From Cylindrobasidium torrendii FP15055 ss-10 (taxonomy: Eukaryota; Basidiomycota; Agaricomycetes; Agaricales; Physalacriaceae), in NCBI GenBank assembly GCA_000934385.1, contig KN880584.1:1-57869 (forward strand): a DNA stretch of 57,869 nucleotides, given 5' to 3'. Position numbers and translations under genes: made by a program. Shown piece after piece: positions 57,612 through 57,869 of this stretch (positions within the stretch are counted from its first letter, which is position 1; every line of letters begins with the position of its first letter). The notes beneath the pieces were generated by a model. That model made no database searches. It was not told the origin of the DNA and was given only the letters and a program-made list of their open reading frames with translations.

Positions 57612-57780
57612 GCATATATCGAATCAAAGCAATCTGTTTTTCTTTCAATATGTGCAGCAAGAATGATAAGATAATACACAGCATATAATGAATCAAAGCA
57701 GCATGTTTTTCTTTCAATATTTTCAGTGAGAATCATGAGATAATGCACAGCATATATTGAAATGTTTGCCTTTCAATAGT
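57612..57780. repeat. Tandem repeat, period 69 bp, about 2.4 copies
   Basis: Units begin at 57612, 57681 and 57750 with GCATAT. They share GAATCAAAGCA, GTTTTTCTTTCAATAT and GATAATACACA/GATAATGCACA. The first two units are nearly the same over their whole length; the third is degenerate and partial. A/T-rich. Confidence 0.8.
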
Positions 57781-57869
57781 TCTTTGTTGTTCCTGTTTGA
57801 GCTTGAATGAAAATAATGAAAGCTTGATTACATACACAGTATGACCATGCATGTGAATGTGAAAGGGTG

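Overview
This window is nuclear DNA from a filamentous basidiomycete, most likely an agaricomycete. Coding sequence is cut by many short introns of about 45-105 nt. The families present are typical of that group: a P450, an AA9 copper monooxygenase, a chitin deacetylase, MYND and BTB-like paralogs, a GDSG relic and small secreted proteins. There is no operon structure, CRISPR or bacterial signal. Gene models come from reading splice signals by eye. Intron borders I could check are stated; the others are approximate.

Layout. 1-1495: a P450 cut by the left edge. 3.1-3.6 kb: a hypothetical gene. 3920-4539: a small non-autonomous hAT-type element with 8-bp target duplications, beside a tRNA-Gln(CUG). 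4.8-6.8 kb: a MYND protein. 7.3-8.0 kb: a frameshifted GDSG protease-like relic. 8.3-9.5 kb: chitin deacetylase. 10.5-11.1 kb: a small dual-specificity phosphatase. 12.1-14.2 kb: a second MYND gene, followed by a copied fragment of its own 5' end.

15.3-22.1 kb and 32.9-40 kb hold two related blocks in opposite orientation. The first has BTB-like A, a shortened Asp/Glu-racemase, an intact D-amino-acid oxidase (DAO), an HNH-like gene and orphan gene X1. The second has BTB-like C, a DAO 5' fragment, X2, a DAO 3' fragment and BTB-like B. Between the blocks lie an AA9 monooxygenase, an NmrA/SDR-like protein, a basic nuclear-type protein, a membrane J-protein and indoleamine 2,3-dioxygenase.

40.2-46.9 kb: a C2H2 protein, then two paralogous tiny secreted proteins either side of a second copy of the basic nuclear-type gene, then a hypothetical gene. 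46.97-49.18 kb has no convincing gene. 49.2-52.4 kb: a Pps1-like phosphatase. 52.8-54.6 kb: BTB-like D. 54.7-55.6 kb: a predicted secreted YcaC-type isochorismatase-fold hydrolase. 56.5-57.4 kb: a hypothetical gene. A 69-bp-period tandem repeat lies near the right edge.

Themes: amino-acid metabolism (DAO, racemase relic, IDO); wall and plant-polymer chemistry (AA9, chitin deacetylase); and repeated local duplication with decay (BTB-like x4, DAO x3 pieces, X x2, MYND x3, basic nuclear protein x2, small secreted protein x2).
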